Shown: positions 20,459-32,017 of the stretch, one piece after another
Layout: every line of letters starts with the position of its first letter
How positions within the stretch are numbered: position 1 is the stretch's first letter
Assembly (NCBI RefSeq): GCF_000018585.1
Contig: NC_009976.1
Coordinates: 925,982-989,981 of the forward strand
DNA length: 64,000 bases
Direction of reading: 5' to 3'
Source of the DNA: Prochlorococcus marinus str. MIT 9211
GTDB lineage: Bacteria > Cyanobacteriota > Cyanobacteriia > PCC-6307 > Cyanobiaceae
Translations under genes and position numbers: made by a program
Notes under the pieces: generated by a model
What the model was told of the DNA's origin: nothing
Databases searched by the model: none
Seen by the model: only the letters and a program-made list of their open reading frames with translations

Positions 20459-21472
20459 GTGAAAAAGAAACGAGTTCTTTCAGGGGTTCAACCAACAGGG
20501 GCTCTTCATATTGGAAATTGGCTTGGAGCTATTCGTAACTGGGTAGACCTACAGGAAGATCATGAAACTCTTGTCTGCGTAGTTGATTTACACGCAATAA
20601 CAGTTCCTCATAACCGCGAGGACTTAGCCAAAAATACTTTATCTACCGCAGCACTATATGTCGCCTGTGGAATGGACCCAAAGATTTGTTCAATATTTGT
20701 CCAAAGCCATGTAAAAGCACACTCTGAGCTTTGTTGGCTATTGAATTGCGTAACACCATTAAATTGGATGGAGAGAATGATTCAATTCAAAGAAAAAGCT
20801 TTAAAGCAAGGAGACAATGTATCAATTGGGCTTTTAGATTATCCAGTTTTAATGGCTGCAGATATTCTGCTTTATGACACTGATCTAGTTCCAGTTGGAG
20901 AAGATCAGAAACAACATTTAGAGTTGGCAAGAGATATTGCACAGCAAAGAATAAATTCCCGTTTTGCAAAAGGAGATCAAGTAATACTTAAAGTTCCGCA
21001 GCCCTTAATAATGAAAGAGGGAGCAAAGATAATGAGTCTTTGTGATGGTAAAAGTAAAATGAGCAAGAGCGATCCAAATGAAAATAGTAGAATTTCACTG
21101 TTAGATTCAGCAGAACTTATTACAAAGAAGATTAAGAGAGCAAAAACTGATGCCCAGATAGGCTTAGAGGCAGGAAATACAAATAGGCCAGAAGCAGATA
21201 ATTTACTAGGAATATATGCTTTGGTAAGAGGGATAGGAAAAGAAAAAGCTCTAGAAGAGCTTGGAGATATGGGATGGGGTAAATTCAAACCAATTCTGAC
21301 AGAGGCCATAATTAATGCTCTCAGCCCAATACAAAATAATTATTATGAACTTATTAATGATCGCGAAGAGTTAAATAACATGCTTCAACAAGGCAAGGAA
21401 AGAGCAGATGAAATTTCCAATGCAACAATTAAAAGAGTGAAAGAAGCTCTTGGATTCTTAACTTCAATTTAA
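20459..21472 (+). CDS. trpS: Tryptophanyl-tRNA synthetase
   Basis: Class I synthetase charging tRNA-Trp. 337 residues, a usual length. The HIGH-type motif is [14 protein letters not shown] near residue 13, and KMSKSDPNE is the KMSKS loop near residue 200. [36 protein letters not shown] is the family's dimer and tryptophan pocket region. The start is a GTG at 20459, with AAAGGG 10 bases upstream. It lies 6 bp after the RGG protein gene and 4 bp before thrS. Confidence 0.97.
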   Translation: MKKKRVLSGVQPTGALHIGNWLGAIRNWVDLQEDHETLVCVVDLHAITVPHNREDLAKNTLSTAALYVACGMDPKICSIFVQSHVKAHSELCWLLNCVTPLNWMERMIQFKEKALKQGDNVSIGLLDYPVLMAADILLYDTDLVPVGEDQKQHLELARDIAQQRINSRFAKGDQVILKVPQPLIMKEGAKIMSLCDGKSKMSKSDPNENSRISLLDSAELITKKIKRAKTDAQIGLEAGNTNRPEADNLLGIYALVRGIGKEKALEELGDMGWGKFKPILTEAIINALSPIQNNYYELINDREELNNMLQQGKERADEISNATIKRVKEALGFLTSI

Positions 21473-21476
21473 AAAT

Positions 21477-23393
21477 ATGCCAATAATAACATTGCCAGAT
21501 GGAACAAAAAAAGAATTTTCAGGATCAATTACTATTGCAGATATAGCTAGTGACATTGGTCCTGGCCTTGCTAGCGCAGCAATCGCTGGCAAAGTCAATC
21601 AAGATCTTGTCGATATATCTATACCAATAGATTATGATGCAGAGATAAAAATAATTACCGCTAAAGATAAAGAGGGAGTTGAAATTATACGTCATTCCTT
21701 TGCTCATCTTATAGGACATGCTGTTAAACAATTATACCCTGACGCAAAAATGGCAATAGGTCCTATTATTGAAGATGGTTTTTATTATGATATCTCTTAC
21801 AGCAAAACATTTACCCCTGAGGATTTGGCCCGAATTGAAGAAAGGATTAAAGACCTTATAAAGCTTAATTATGATGTAGTAGTTGAAATTGTTTCTAGAG
21901 ATAAGGCACTAAACACATTCAAAGATAGAAACGAACCATACAAAGTAGAAATAATTAATAATATACCTGAAGGTGAAACAATAAAGCTATACAAGCATCA
22001 AGAGTATATTGATATGTGCAGAGGCCCACATGTACCTAATACTAAACATTTAAATTCATTCAAGCTTATGAGAGTCTCAGGAGCTTATTGGCGAGGGGAT
22101 TCAGATAATGAAATGCTACAAAGGATATATGGAACTGCTTGGGCAAACAAAAAAGATCTCAAAGCCTATATAAATAGGCTTGAGGAAGCTGAAAAGAGAG
22201 ACCATAGAAAAATAGGTAAAAAAATGGACCTATTTCATACCCAAGAAGAAGCACCAGGCATGGTGTTCTGGCACCCAAATGGATGGTCTATTTATCAAGT
22301 TTTAGAGAAATATATACGTGATGTACTAAATAATAATTACTACCAAGAAGTTAAAACTCCTCAAGCTGTTGACAGATCATTATGGGAAAAGTCAGGTCAT
22401 TGGGATAAGTTCAAAGATGATATGTTTACAACAACATCAGAGAACCGAGAATATGCAATAAAACCAATGAACTGCCCATGCCATATACAGATTTTTAATC
22501 AAGGACTTAAAAGTTATAGAGATCTTCCTATAAGACTAGCTGAATTTGGATCATGTCACAGAAATGAACCTTCAGGTGCGCTCCATGGACTAATGAGAGT
22601 AAGAAACTTTGTGCAAGATGATGCGCATATTTTTTGTACTGAAGCTCAAGTACAATCTGAGGTTAGTAACTTCATTGATTTAGTTTTTGAAGTATATAAG
22701 TCTTTTGGCTTCAATGAGATAATAATAAAGTTATCAACAAGGCCAAAGAAAAGAGTTGGAAGTGAATTTATTTGGGACAAATCAGAGAAGGCATTATCTG
22801 AAGCCCTTAATTCAAAAGGTCTAGATTGGTCATATCTGCCTGGAGAAGGTGCTTTTTATGGCCCCAAAATAGAGTTTTCATTGAAAGATTGTCTAAACAG
22901 AGTATGGCAATGCGGTACCATTCAGGTTGATTTCTCTATGCCATCAAGACTAGAAGCAAAATATATTGATGAAAAGGGAGAGAAGAAAGAGCCTGTAATG
23001 CTTCATAGAGCAATTCTAGGTTCATTTGAAAGATTTATTGGCATATTAATAGAAAATTACGCTGGTAATTTTCCTGTTTGGTTGGCTCCAGTTCAAATAA
23101 TTGTAATGGGCATTACTGATAGGAATTCCTCTTGTTGCGAAAGTCTAACTACTAAATTAATAAACAAAGGTTATAGGGTAAAATTAGATCTAAGAAATGA
23201 AAAAATAGGCTTTAAGATACGCGAGCATACATTAAATAGGATCCCATACTTGCTAATAATAGGAGATAAGGAAGAAAAAGAAGGTAAAATAGCTGTAAGG
23301 ACTAGAGAGGGTAATGATATGGGCTCTATCAGCCTAGAAGAGTTTTTAGTTATATTAAACAAGTCAATATCTCTTAAGGGGAGGTTTGATTAA
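21477..23393 (+). CDS. thrS: Threonyl-tRNA synthetase
   Basis: Class II synthetase with an N-terminal TGS domain (residues about 1-62, [23 protein letters not shown]) and an editing domain with the [16 protein letters not shown] zinc-site pattern and [13 protein letters not shown]. The catalytic core has [25 protein letters not shown] and [13 protein letters not shown], and the anticodon-binding end has [10 protein letters not shown]. 638 residues, standard length. ATG at 21477, four bases after the trpS stop. Confidence 0.97.
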   Translation: MPIITLPDGTKKEFSGSITIADIASDIGPGLASAAIAGKVNQDLVDISIPIDYDAEIKIITAKDKEGVEIIRHSFAHLIGHAVKQLYPDAKMAIGPIIEDGFYYDISYSKTFTPEDLARIEERIKDLIKLNYDVVVEIVSRDKALNTFKDRNEPYKVEIINNIPEGETIKLYKHQEYIDMCRGPHVPNTKHLNSFKLMRVSGAYWRGDSDNEMLQRIYGTAWANKKDLKAYINRLEEAEKRDHRKIGKKMDLFHTQEEAPGMVFWHPNGWSIYQVLEKYIRDVLNNNYYQEVKTPQAVDRSLWEKSGHWDKFKDDMFTTTSENREYAIKPMNCPCHIQIFNQGLKSYRDLPIRLAEFGSCHRNEPSGALHGLMRVRNFVQDDAHIFCTEAQVQSEVSNFIDLVFEVYKSFGFNEIIIKLSTRPKKRVGSEFIWDKSEKALSEALNSKGLDWSYLPGEGAFYGPKIEFSLKDCLNRVWQCGTIQVDFSMPSRLEAKYIDEKGEKKEPVMLHRAILGSFERFIGILIENYAGNFPVWLAPVQIIVMGITDRNSSCCESLTTKLINKGYRVKLDLRNEKIGFKIREHTLNRIPYLLIIGDKEEKEGKIAVRTREGNDMGSISLEEFLVILNKSISLKGRFD

Positions 23394-23469
23394 TATTGTT
23401 AATTTTTTCTTATGATTAAAGCAAGCTATCAACCCACCTAAGTATTAAAGTAATTATGTATTTTAAGCA

Positions 23470-24510
23470 ATGAATCTTTTAGCAGGTGATATAGGTGGTA
23501 CAAAGACACTTCTAGGTGTTTATAAAAATGATGGAGCTGTCTGTAAATTATTTCACAAACATTATTATTCCAATCATTGGGAAAGTTTCGAACAAATACT
23601 TAAAGATTTTATAGCTAATATTCCAGAACGAATTGAGAAGCCAAAGTATGGATGCATAGCTGTTGCAGGTCAGGAAATAGATGGGTCAATCAGAATGACC
23701 AACCTGCCATGGAAATTAAATAATGAAAATTTATGCAAAATTGCTTTACTTAAGCAATTGTCCTTAATTAATGATTTCTCTGTTTTAGTTTATGGAATAC
23801 CATTCTTAAAAGAGACTCAATATATAAAACTCCAATTACCCAGGACAAAGCAAAATTGTTTTTCGAAGAAAAACTTTGCAGTTATAGGAGCAGGAACTGG
23901 TCTTGGCATCGCAAGAGGTATTACAACATCGACAGGTGTCATATCACTTCCAAGTGAAGGAGGTCATAAAGAATTTGCACCGCGAACTCAAAATGAATGG
24001 GAACTAACCAATTGGCTAAAAGAAGACCTAAAAATAAATAGAGTTTCTATAGAAAGAATAGTTAGCGGAACTGGACTAGGAAATATAGCTCGATGGAGAC
24101 TTATGAAACAAGACTCAAAATCGCACCCTTTAAGGATAAAAGCAGAGAATTACCCAATTGAAGGAGATAATGATCTTCCAGAAGAAGTAGCTAAATATGC
24201 CAAAAATAGTGATCCCATAATGAATGAAGTATTAAATATTTGGCTTAGCGCCTATGGATCAGTAATTGGGGATCTAGCTTTACAAGAACTATGCTATGGA
24301 GGCTTATGGATTGGTGGAGGAACTGCTTCAAAGCATCTGGATGGATTCTCTTCGGATACATTTAAATCTGCGATAAGAAACAAAGGGAGGTTTTCAAGAT
24401 TTATTGATGAACTTCCGATAATGGCATTAACAGATAAAGAGGTTGGCCTATTTTGCGCAGCATGCAAAGCTCATTTAATAGCCGAATCGAATGTCAAACT
24501 AGGTACATAA
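23470..24510 (+). CDS. glk: Glucokinase (Glk family)
   Basis: Phosphorylates glucose with ATP. 346 residues. The phosphate-binding loop is LLAGDIGGTKTLLGVY at residue 3, with LINDFSVLVYGIP containing the catalytic Asp, FAVIGAGTGLGIARG in the middle and the substrate-site PSEGGHKEFAPR following. LWIGGGTASKHL is the adenosine-binding end. The Glk, not ROK, family is indicated. ATG at 23470. It is followed by thrB with an 11-bp gap; a relic of a ROK-type kinase is found at 31562. Confidence 0.92.
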   Translation: MNLLAGDIGGTKTLLGVYKNDGAVCKLFHKHYYSNHWESFEQILKDFIANIPERIEKPKYGCIAVAGQEIDGSIRMTNLPWKLNNENLCKIALLKQLSLINDFSVLVYGIPFLKETQYIKLQLPRTKQNCFSKKNFAVIGAGTGLGIARGITTSTGVISLPSEGGHKEFAPRTQNEWELTNWLKEDLKINRVSIERIVSGTGLGNIARWRLMKQDSKSHPLRIKAENYPIEGDNDLPEEVAKYAKNSDPIMNEVLNIWLSAYGSVIGDLALQELCYGGLWIGGGTASKHLDGFSSDTFKSAIRNKGRFSRFIDELPIMALTDKEVGLFCAACKAHLIAESNVKLGT

Positions 24511-24521
24511 CAAACACAGAA

Positions 24522-25466
24522 ATGGTTCAGCCGGTCATAGGTAAAAAAGTATATGTGGAAGTACCCTCCACCACCGCCAATATTGGTCCTGGGTTTGATT
24601 GCTTAGGTGCAGCATTAGACCTAAAAAACATTTTTACCATTCAAAGGATTGAAGGTGATGGCGAAAGATTTGAATTAATAATGGAAAGCACAGAAGGTAA
24701 CCACCTACGTGGTGGGCCAGAGAACCTCTTTTATCGAGCAGCACACAGGGTTTGGAAAACAGCAGAGGTAGAACCATTCGCACTGGAAGCTAGGGTGAGA
24801 CTTGCAGTTCCTCCAGCGCGTGGACTAGGCAGCAGTGCCACAGCAATAGTGGCTGGACTAGTTGGTGCTAATGCTTTAATTGATTGCCCTTTAAGCAAAG
24901 AGAAACTTCTTGAACTTGCTATTGACATCGAAGGGCACCCAGACAATGTTGTTCCATCATTGCTAGGTGGTCTTTGCTTCACTGCTAAAGGGAATTCAGG
25001 GCAATGGAGAATTGTCAGATGTGAATGGGATAGTTCTATAAAAGCTGTTGTAGCAATACCTTCTTTGAGATTGAGTACTAGCGAAGCAAGACGTGTCATG
25101 CCGAAAACAGTTCCTATTGGAGATGCAGTTAGGAATCTAGGCTTACTAACACTTCTGCTAAATGGCCTAAGGACTGGTAAAGAAGACCTGATTGCAGAAG
25201 GGATGCATGATCGTTTACACGAACCATATAGATGGAAATTAATCAAAGGAGGACTTGCAGTTCGTGAGGCAGCAATAAAGGCAGGGGCTCTTGGCTGTGC
25301 AATTAGTGGCGCAGGACCAAGCATATTAGCCCTCTACAAAGAAGGGGCTGGAAAACTTATTAGTCAATCTATGGTGAAAGCCTGGGAAGCAGAAGGTGTT
25401 GCCAGTAGAGCCCCGCTGCTTAACCTCCAAACCCTAGGGAGTTCATGGACCTCCAAAGACTTATGA
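24522..25466 (+). CDS. thrB: Homoserine kinase
   Basis: GHMP-family kinase that makes O-phosphohomoserine for threonine. 314 residues from the ATG at 24522; the frame is open further upstream but inside glk. The ATG gives [20 protein letters not shown] followed by [14 protein letters not shown], matching the family N-terminus. The ATP loop is [16 protein letters not shown] near residue 95, the [12 protein letters not shown] segment follows, and [14 protein letters not shown] is the C-terminal motif. Confidence 0.95.
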   Translation: MVQPVIGKKVYVEVPSTTANIGPGFDCLGAALDLKNIFTIQRIEGDGERFELIMESTEGNHLRGGPENLFYRAAHRVWKTAEVEPFALEARVRLAVPPARGLGSSATAIVAGLVGANALIDCPLSKEKLLELAIDIEGHPDNVVPSLLGGLCFTAKGNSGQWRIVRCEWDSSIKAVVAIPSLRLSTSEARRVMPKTVPIGDAVRNLGLLTLLLNGLRTGKEDLIAEGMHDRLHEPYRWKLIKGGLAVREAAIKAGALGCAISGAGPSILALYKEGAGKLISQSMVKAWEAEGVASRAPLLNLQTLGSSWTSKDL

Positions 25467-25527
25467 GTACTTCTACTTATCTAAATACCCAAAGACTGAT
25501 AAGTTCATTTACGTTCGACCCCAAACT

Positions 25528-27099
25528 ATGGACTCAAACATGCTCATAACAGCAGGGTCCCACTCCACATATCACTTCTTGTCCTTAATAGTGTTATTAC
25601 CAGCACTAGGTGCTCTAATAATGCAATTGTTTAATGATAAAGAAAATACCAGACCAAATATTCATAGAAACATTGCGATAGGCTTTCTATCGGCAGATTT
25701 TTTACTAATAGTTATTGTTTTTAGTTTCTTATTTAACAAGCAAACTAGTCAACTACAATTAATCGAAAGAATTAGCTGGTTACCTGCTATAGGGCTTGAA
25801 TGGTCACTAGGAGTAGATGGCCTATCAGCCCCACTTGTAATATTAAGTGGTTTAATAACTCTTCTAGCTGCAATTGCAAGCTGGAAAATAACAAATAAAC
25901 CCAAGCTTTATTTCTCACTGATACTAATACAAGCTTCTGCCCAAGCTCTAGTATTTTTATCTCAGGATTTCTTACTTTTCTTTCTTGCTTGGGAATTAGA
26001 ACTTGTTCCTGTATATCTTTTAATCGCTATATGGGGAGGTAAAAGGAGACTTTATGCAGCTACTAAATTTATTCTCTATACAGCATTAGCCTCACTTTTA
26101 ATACTTATAAGTGGCCTTGCATTAGCTTTGTCTGGTTCAGAGTTCACACTAAACCTATCTGAGCTTACGGCAAGATCAGCTTCTGGAACATTTGCCATTT
26201 TTTGTTATTTAGGTTTTCTAGTTGGCTTTGGAGTAAAGCTACCTATATTTCCTCTTCATACTTGGCTACCTGATGCTCATGGCGAAGCCAATGCACCAGT
26301 ATCTATGCTACTTGCAGGGATTCTCTTAAAAATGGGGGGATATGCACTAATTAGATTTAATGTGCAAATGTTCCCTGAAACTCATATAAAGCTTGCACCT
26401 GCTCTTATAATAATTGGAATAGTTAATGTAATTTATGGTGCATTAAATGCATTTGCTCAAGACAATGTAAAACGAAGAATTGCTTGCAGTTCAGTTAGCC
26501 ATATGGGGTTTGTTTTATTAGGCATTGGAGCAATTAATGCATTAGGTCTAAGTGGTGCCATGTTGCAAATGATAAGTCATGGCCTTATAGCAGCTGCTAT
26601 GTTTTTTGTGACAGGTTCTTTTTATGAAAGAACTAATACACTGTCAATCCCAAATATGGGTGGCTTAGCAAAAGTACTGCCAATAACTTTTGCTCTCTTT
26701 CTGATAAGTTCTTTAGCCTCACTAGCATTACCAGGTATGAGTGGATTTGTAAGTGAGATAACTGTATTTCTTGGTATAACAAGCCAAGAAGGATTTACTT
26801 CAATCTTTAGATCTATCACAATATTGATAGCTGCTATTGGACTTGTACTTACTCCTATTTATCTTTTATCAATGTGTAGACGAGTATTCTTTGGCCCAAG
26901 GATCCCCGCATTGGCTATGGTTAAAGAAATGAATGCAAGAGAACTCTCAATAGGTTTAAGTTTATTGCTACCAACATTAATCATTGGATTCTGGCCAAGA
27001 ATTGCGACGGACATATTTGAAAACTCAACAAATGCTCTTGCGAATACCCTTGAGACACAAACCCTAATTTCAATAAGTCAAGCCCTTCAAATAAGTTGA
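25528..27099 (+). CDS. ndhD: NAD(P)H-quinone oxidoreductase subunit 4 (NdhD)
   Basis: Antiporter-like membrane subunit of NDH-1, which acts in cyclic electron flow and respiration in the thylakoid. 523 residues with about 14 hydrophobic segments. Family motifs: [21 protein letters not shown] with the conserved Glu, [23 protein letters not shown], and [20 protein letters not shown]. It belongs to the NdhD group; I cannot separate the NdhD1/D2 respiratory type from the CO2-uptake types by eye. ATG at 25528. The next gene starts two bases after its stop. Confidence 0.94.
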   Translation: MDSNMLITAGSHSTYHFLSLIVLLPALGALIMQLFNDKENTRPNIHRNIAIGFLSADFLLIVIVFSFLFNKQTSQLQLIERISWLPAIGLEWSLGVDGLSAPLVILSGLITLLAAIASWKITNKPKLYFSLILIQASAQALVFLSQDFLLFFLAWELELVPVYLLIAIWGGKRRLYAATKFILYTALASLLILISGLALALSGSEFTLNLSELTARSASGTFAIFCYLGFLVGFGVKLPIFPLHTWLPDAHGEANAPVSMLLAGILLKMGGYALIRFNVQMFPETHIKLAPALIIIGIVNVIYGALNAFAQDNVKRRIACSSVSHMGFVLLGIGAINALGLSGAMLQMISHGLIAAAMFFVTGSFYERTNTLSIPNMGGLAKVLPITFALFLISSLASLALPGMSGFVSEITVFLGITSQEGFTSIFRSITILIAAIGLVLTPIYLLSMCRRVFFGPRIPALAMVKEMNARELSIGLSLLLPTLIIGFWPRIATDIFENSTNALANTLETQTLISISQALQIS

Positions 27100-27100
27100 T

Positions 27101-29218
27101 ATGTCCCATTCAAAGAAAACTCCAGCAATCTTGGTCGGCAAAGGATTACCTAATTACAAAGAGATAACGCCAAAACAAATACTTAAATATATTCCTTCTC
27201 TACTAAAAGAGCTCTCTAGAAGATTTGAATCCTTAGAAAGAACAATTGAGACATCAATTGAACAAGAAGATATTTTGAGTTGGGATAGTCTGATGAGGCC
27301 ACTACAAGAAATATCTGAACAGCTTAGATGGAGTTGGGGGGTAGTAGCTCATTTGAATGCTGTGTGTAATTCTGAGGAACACCGAGATGTATACGCTTCA
27401 CTTCAACCAGATATTGTTCGGTTCTCTAATCGTATAGGCCAAAGCAAAAACTTATTCAAAGCAATTTCAATACTTGAATCTAATGAAGGTGACATATTAG
27501 ATGAAACTCAGCAGAGAATTATCCATACAGAGATACTCAGCATGAAGCAAAGAGGTGTTGGGCTGGAGAAACAGCAAAGGGAACAATTTAATATAAACAG
27601 TGAACGGTTAGCAGAGTTATCTACAAAATTTGGGAACAATGTTCTAGACGCTACCAAAAAATGGGCATTATTAATTACTGATAAATCAGAAGTAAAGGGA
27701 GTACCTCATCGAATCCTAGAGGCTTTAGCAAAGGCAGCAAAAGATTCAAAGGATATGCCCGACGACCCTCTGAATGAACCTACAGCTGAGGAAGGACCTT
27801 GGCTAATTGGATTAGACATGCCAACCTATATATCTATTATTACTTATGCAGAGAGCAGGTCACTTCGTGAGAGGGTTTACAAGGCTTATGTAAGTAGAGC
27901 AAGCAGTGGAGAAAGCAATAATAAAGGAATCATTGAAGAGATTCTCATAATAAGAAACAATCAAGCAAGGCTTTTAGGCTACAAAAACTGGGCCGAGATA
28001 AGCCTCGACAATAAAATGGCAAATAATGTAGAAGAAATACAGGCACTTCTTGAAGAGTTGCGAGCAGCCTCAATAGTTGCAGCCAAGAAAGAAATCAAAC
28101 AAATTCAAGACATTGCTTTAAGAAGTAATGCTGAGGAGGGCAATAGCCTTGCTGCATGGGATATCAGCTATTGGTCAGAGAAACTAAAGCAAGAGCAATT
28201 CAACCTAAACCAAGAATTCATCAGGCCATGGTTTCCCCTTCCACAAGTTCTCAATGGACTTTTTAAACTTTGTGGAAGACTTTTTGATATTTCAATTAAA
28301 CCCGCCAGTGAAAATTTTCCAAGATGGCATGAAGATGTAAGTTTATTTGATGTCTTAGATTCAAATGGTGCAAAGATTGCATCCTTCTATTTAGATCCAT
28401 ACTCAAGGCCTGAAAGTAAGAGAGGTGGTGCGTGGATGGATGAATGCTTAACAAGAGATATATCCGATAAGAAAAATATTATCTTGCCAGTAGCCTATTT
28501 AATTTGTAATCAAACACCACCTGTAGGCGACACCCCAAGCCTTATGAGTTTTGAAGAGGTAAAGACTCTTTTCCATGAATTTGGCCATGGACTTCAACAT
28601 ATGCTTACAACAGTTGACTATCCTCAGGCTGCAGGCATTAATAACGTCGAATGGGATGCGGTTGAATTGCCTAGTCAATTCATGGAGAATTGGTGTTTAG
28701 ATCCAACAACGATTAAAGAAATTGCAAAACACTGGGAAACAGGAGCTCCACTTCCTGAAGAAGAGTTTGAAAAGTTGAAGCTTAATCAGAAATTCAATTC
28801 AGGTCTTTCTACACTTAGACAAATTCACTTTTCAATTACGGATATTAAATTGCATAGCCAATGGCACAAAGAGATTGGCGTAACACCAGATGAAATGAGA
28901 AGGGAAATAGCGAAAACAACAACAGTCTTGCCACCAATTTCAGAAGATCAATTCTTATGTGCCTTTAATCATATCTTTGCGGGTGGATATGCTGCTGGGT
29001 ATTATTCATATAAATGGGCAGAAGTTCTTAGTGCAGATGCCTTTTCGGCCTTTGAGGAAGTTGGTTTAGATAAACTAGATGAAATAAAAAGAATAGGCAA
29101 ACGATTCCGCGAGACGGTACTAAGTCAAGGGGGGAGTAGGCATCCATCAGAAATTTACAAGCTATTCCGTGGTAGACCAGCGACTACAAAGGCACTTATT
29201 AGACATTCAGGCCTTTAA
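27101..29218 (+). CDS. prlC: Oligopeptidase A-type M3 metallopeptidase
   Basis: Zinc oligopeptidase that degrades short peptides in the cytoplasm. 705 residues, near the usual length. The zinc motif is LFHEFGHGLQHML, near residue 492, and the third ligand Glu is expected in NVEWDAVELPSQFMENW. A C-terminal AGGYAAGYYSYKWAEVLSADAFSAF is the substrate-binding signature. ATG at 27101, directly after ndhD. Its last four bases overlap the stop region of the convergent hydrolase gene. Confidence 0.94.
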   Translation: MSHSKKTPAILVGKGLPNYKEITPKQILKYIPSLLKELSRRFESLERTIETSIEQEDILSWDSLMRPLQEISEQLRWSWGVVAHLNAVCNSEEHRDVYASLQPDIVRFSNRIGQSKNLFKAISILESNEGDILDETQQRIIHTEILSMKQRGVGLEKQQREQFNINSERLAELSTKFGNNVLDATKKWALLITDKSEVKGVPHRILEALAKAAKDSKDMPDDPLNEPTAEEGPWLIGLDMPTYISIITYAESRSLRERVYKAYVSRASSGESNNKGIIEEILIIRNNQARLLGYKNWAEISLDNKMANNVEEIQALLEELRAASIVAAKKEIKQIQDIALRSNAEEGNSLAAWDISYWSEKLKQEQFNLNQEFIRPWFPLPQVLNGLFKLCGRLFDISIKPASENFPRWHEDVSLFDVLDSNGAKIASFYLDPYSRPESKRGGAWMDECLTRDISDKKNIILPVAYLICNQTPPVGDTPSLMSFEEVKTLFHEFGHGLQHMLTTVDYPQAAGINNVEWDAVELPSQFMENWCLDPTTIKEIAKHWETGAPLPEEEFEKLKLNQKFNSGLSTLRQIHFSITDIKLHSQWHKEIGVTPDEMRREIAKTTTVLPPISEDQFLCAFNHIFAGGYAAGYYSYKWAEVLSADAFSAFEEVGLDKLDEIKRIGKRFRETVLSQGGSRHPSEIYKLFRGRPATTKALIRHSGL

Positions 29219-29823
29219 TCCACAGTTAATAATTCGTCTGCTAATAAATCCAATGATATTTTATGGGATATTAAAGATTTATGAGAAATAACTGGAACAG
29301 ATTTGTGCCTCCCATAGGGAAGAACTGCTCGCCACCCTGGGAAAACCATTAAATCAGAGAAACAAAAAAAGCTAATACATTCTACGGTTCTTGACAGAGG
29401 CTTATGTTTTTCGAAAGATCTGATCAATTCACTTCCTAGCTTCATATCAGCAATTCCAGCAAGGACAGAAGAAGGTACTAACTGGGCCGTCAAAGTACCT
29501 TGTTGTGGACTGCCAATACTAAAGAAACGTTTTGTTCGTGTAGAACCACCAAACTCGTGCATCCATACTCGACTTATAAGACCACCCATTGAAAACCCAA
29601 GAAGGTCTATTGAGACATCTGAAGCAAATTGTATAGAGATTTGTTGGTGAAGCTCAAATGCCAAATTACGAATCGGTACTTTGCCGAGTTTATGTGGAAG
29701 AAATGGTAGAAATATCTTAGAAGGGGGCTGATCCAATTTATTAACTAGTGGGTTAAAGATCTCAGGACTGTCCCATAAACCATGAACCATAACAACTGGC
29801 CTGGTTAGTTCTTTCAAAGTCAA
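29215..29823 (-). CDS. Alpha/beta hydrolase, lipase-like
   Basis: 202 residues. The fold is shown by an oxyanion-hole type PVVMVHGLWDSPE at residue 9 and the nucleophile elbow LLGFSMGGLISRVWM with the catalytic Ser in GFSMG near residue 92. Later acid and His residues are less certain (PVISHKSLISH). Substrate is not predictable; esterase or lipase is a family-level call. The TTG at 29823 overlaps the folB stop, so translation is probably coupled to folB. Confidence 0.8.
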   Translation of the reverse strand: MTLKELTRPVVMVHGLWDSPEIFNPLVNKLDQPPSKIFLPFLPHKLGKVPIRNLAFELHQQISIQFASDVSIDLLGFSMGGLISRVWMHEFGGSTRTKRFFSIGSPQQGTLTAQLVPSSVLAGIADMKLGSELIRSFEKHKPLSRTVECISFFCFSDLMVFPGWRAVLPYGRHKSVPVISHKSLISHKISLDLLADELLTVD

Positions 29824-30203
29824 TTTGAGCTAAAGTTTCTTGTTCTTGAAATAGAGACACTACCTGAAAACCCAGAGATTGGAGGATGGCATTTTTTAAG
29901 TTTTATTTTTATTGGAACAAGGCCATATAAATCTTCCAGGAAGTCTAGAATATTTTCACTAAAAGATTCAATGGTTTGAGATTTACAAGCCAAAGAGAGT
30001 TGTTGCAATCCCTTAATGGCTAGGCTGTAATCTACAGTAGATGTCAGATCATCCTTAGCAACAGTTGAAGATACATCGACACAGACACTAAAGTCTAGAA
30101 TAAAGTATTGTCCCATCAGGCGTTCTCTTTCTAGAACACCTACATGTGACCAAAGATTTAAACCTTCGACATCAATTACTCCTAAAGGTAGTTGTTCTTT
30201 CAT
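29820..30203 (-). CDS. folB: Dihydroneopterin aldolase
   Basis: Folate pathway enzyme converting dihydroneopterin to hydroxymethyl-dihydropterin. 127 residues with the FolB layout: [33 protein letters not shown], then the [15 protein letters not shown] segment and [12 protein letters not shown] with the conserved Glu, and [24 protein letters not shown] at the end. ATG at 30203 overlaps the proA stop by four bases (ATGA), and its own stop overlaps the next gene. Confidence 0.92.
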   Translation of the reverse strand: MKEQLPLGVIDVEGLNLWSHVGVLERERLMGQYFILDFSVCVDVSSTVAKDDLTSTVDYSLAIKGLQQLSLACKSQTIESFSENILDFLEDLYGLVPIKIKLKKCHPPISGFSGSVSISRTRNFSSN

Positions 30204-31516
30204 AGCCCCAAGTCTTTATGTGAAAATGACTTGGCACCCGAAGCAAATTCAGACACAACATGTCCATCACCCTTAAGAAAATAGCGATAGGTAACCAAAC
30301 CCTCTAAGCCCACCGGACCTCTAGGAGGTAATGTCTGTGTACTTATCCCAACTTCAGCACCAAAGCCATAACGGAATCCATCTGCAAACCTTGTAGAACA
30401 ATTTAAAAAGACACCAGAGCTATCAACGGAGTGAAGAAACTTATTAGCAGTTTTAGGGTCATTCGTAACGATCGAATCAGTATGACGTGAGCCATGACGA
30501 CTTATATGATCAAGTGCTTGGTCAATGCTGGAAACAACTTTTACCGATAGGACTAAGTCTAAGTATTCAGTTGACCAGTCACTTTCCTCGGCCTTATTTT
30601 CTATACCCAACGAGTTACAAACCTGATCACCTAAAAGCTTAACACCCGATTCGTTAAAAAATGGAATTGCTTTATCCAAAAAAGAGGGTGCAATATCTTT
30701 ATGTAAAAGCAGAGTCTCAATAGCATTACAAGCTGCTGGATATTGGCATTTACTATCAATTGCAATGCGGAGAGCTTTATCTAGATCTGCTGCACTATCA
30801 ATATATAAATGGCAAATACCATCAGCATGGCCAAGGACAGGAATACGAGTGTTGTCCTGAATGAATCTAACCAAGTCATTACTCCCCCTAGGAATTATCA
30901 AATCAACCATTCCATCTAAACGAAGTAAAGATAAGCTTTCCCGTCTAGTGGTAAGTAGGCAAATGGCGTCAGAATTAATACTTGAATTACCAAGGCCATG
31001 ATCAATCGCTTTGACAATTGCCTCATTAGTAAGTTTTGCTTCACTCCCACCCTTTAAAATCGCAGCATTCCCAGAACGAAGTGCTAAAGAGGCAATTTGT
31101 ATAAGCGCATCTGGTCTAGCTTCAAAAATCACACCAATCACACCTAAAGGGACAGTGAGGCGTTCTAGGTAGAGACCCTCGTCTAATTGCCGATGTAATT
31201 GTCGTATGCCTATTGGATCAGGAAGACAAGCAACTTTCCTTACTCCTTCAATAGCAGCATCAAGTTTATTTTCATTAAGTTTCAATCTAGAAAGAAGGGA
31301 TTCTGAAAGACCATTCTCTATAGATCTCTTGAGATCTTGCTGGTTAGCAGAAACTATTTCTTTCCGGCACAAAGACAAGGCATCAGCAATAGCACCCAAA
31401 GCTTCTTTTCTTTGTATATCTGTGCTTTGTCCCAAATAAGTAGCTGCCCTCCTAACGGAAATAGCGCGCTGAACCAACTCTGTAGATGGTTCTGGAACGT
31501 TCATGGAGTCCTGCAT
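30200..31516 (-). CDS. proA: Gamma-glutamyl phosphate reductase
   Basis: NADPH-dependent reductase of proline synthesis, acting after ProB. 438 residues from the ATG at 31516. A TTG at 31528 and another ATG at 31504 are alternatives. Motifs: [39 protein letters not shown], the catalytic Cys region [16 protein letters not shown], and [29 protein letters not shown]. First gene of the proA-folB-hydrolase overlapping set. Confidence 0.95.
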   Translation of the reverse strand: MQDSMNVPEPSTELVQRAISVRRAATYLGQSTDIQRKEALGAIADALSLCRKEIVSANQQDLKRSIENGLSESLLSRLKLNENKLDAAIEGVRKVACLPDPIGIRQLHRQLDEGLYLERLTVPLGVIGVIFEARPDALIQIASLALRSGNAAILKGGSEAKLTNEAIVKAIDHGLGNSSINSDAICLLTTRRESLSLLRLDGMVDLIIPRGSNDLVRFIQDNTRIPVLGHADGICHLYIDSAADLDKALRIAIDSKCQYPAACNAIETLLLHKDIAPSFLDKAIPFFNESGVKLLGDQVCNSLGIENKAEESDWSTEYLDLVLSVKVVSSIDQALDHISRHGSRHTDSIVTNDPKTANKFLHSVDSSGVFLNCSTRFADGFRYGFGAEVGISTQTLPPRGPVGLEGLVTYRYFLKGDGHVVSEFASGAKSFSHKDLGL

Positions 31517-31561
31517 TAGTTTGCTCAACTACTACTAACTTATCCCCTAACAAATATACAA

Positions 31562-32014
31562 TTAGATTCTGAAATGTTCCAAAGCCAAGCAAGCTACAGC
31601 TAACTCTTGCGATAATTCTGTATGAGAGATCAAGCGTTTAAAACATTTGTATCCACTATTTAGGTGAAGAGAGCCTTTAGCGTTAACAAGGAGAATGTTT
31701 TTATTAAGGCGTAACTCAAGCCAATCAACGAAAGGGACATCAACCCACTGAGGTAATTCATGTGATCCTTTTACAATTCGTCCAATAATATCTACAGGGA
31801 GAGACAAGCTGATTCCTACGGTATTAGACTTACTGTCTGGGTCCATCGATTCGACCAATTGAGACAATGCAACAGTAACTGCTCCAGGCATTAGGCTCGA
31901 ATGAGGCTCGGTATTCTTTCTAATAAAGATTTCACTATCTAAATCGAAGAGTACGGATCTGATATATGTTTCAGTGATATCAACTCCAAAAACAAGTTCT
32001 CCTTGTTTCTTCAT
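31562..32014 (-). CDS. Truncated, decayed ROK-kinase-like protein
   Basis: 150 residues. It reads as the N-terminal half of a ROK-family sugar kinase: GVDITETYIRSVLFDLDSE at the phosphate-loop position, MPGAVTVALSQLVESMDPDS, VGISLSLPVDIIGRIVKG, and LPQWVDVPFVDWLELRLNKN. The loop has lost the DxGGT glycines, and the conserved Asn-Asp near the catalytic base is replaced (NAKGSLHLNSGY). The C-terminal half (about 150 residues) is absent. It is unlikely to be a kinase. ATG at 32014; the TamB-like gene ends 3 bp upstream. Confidence 0.6.
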   Translation of the reverse strand: MKKQGELVFGVDITETYIRSVLFDLDSEIFIRKNTEPHSSLMPGAVTVALSQLVESMDPDSKSNTVGISLSLPVDIIGRIVKGSHELPQWVDVPFVDWLELRLNKNILLVNAKGSLHLNSGYKCFKRLISHTELSQELAVACLALEHFRI

Positions 32015-32017
32015 AAA

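Noticed and set aside
24453-24521. Upstream extension of thrB
   Set aside because: Overlaps the end of glk in another frame and adds residues that do not match homoserine kinase; ATG at 24522 fits better.
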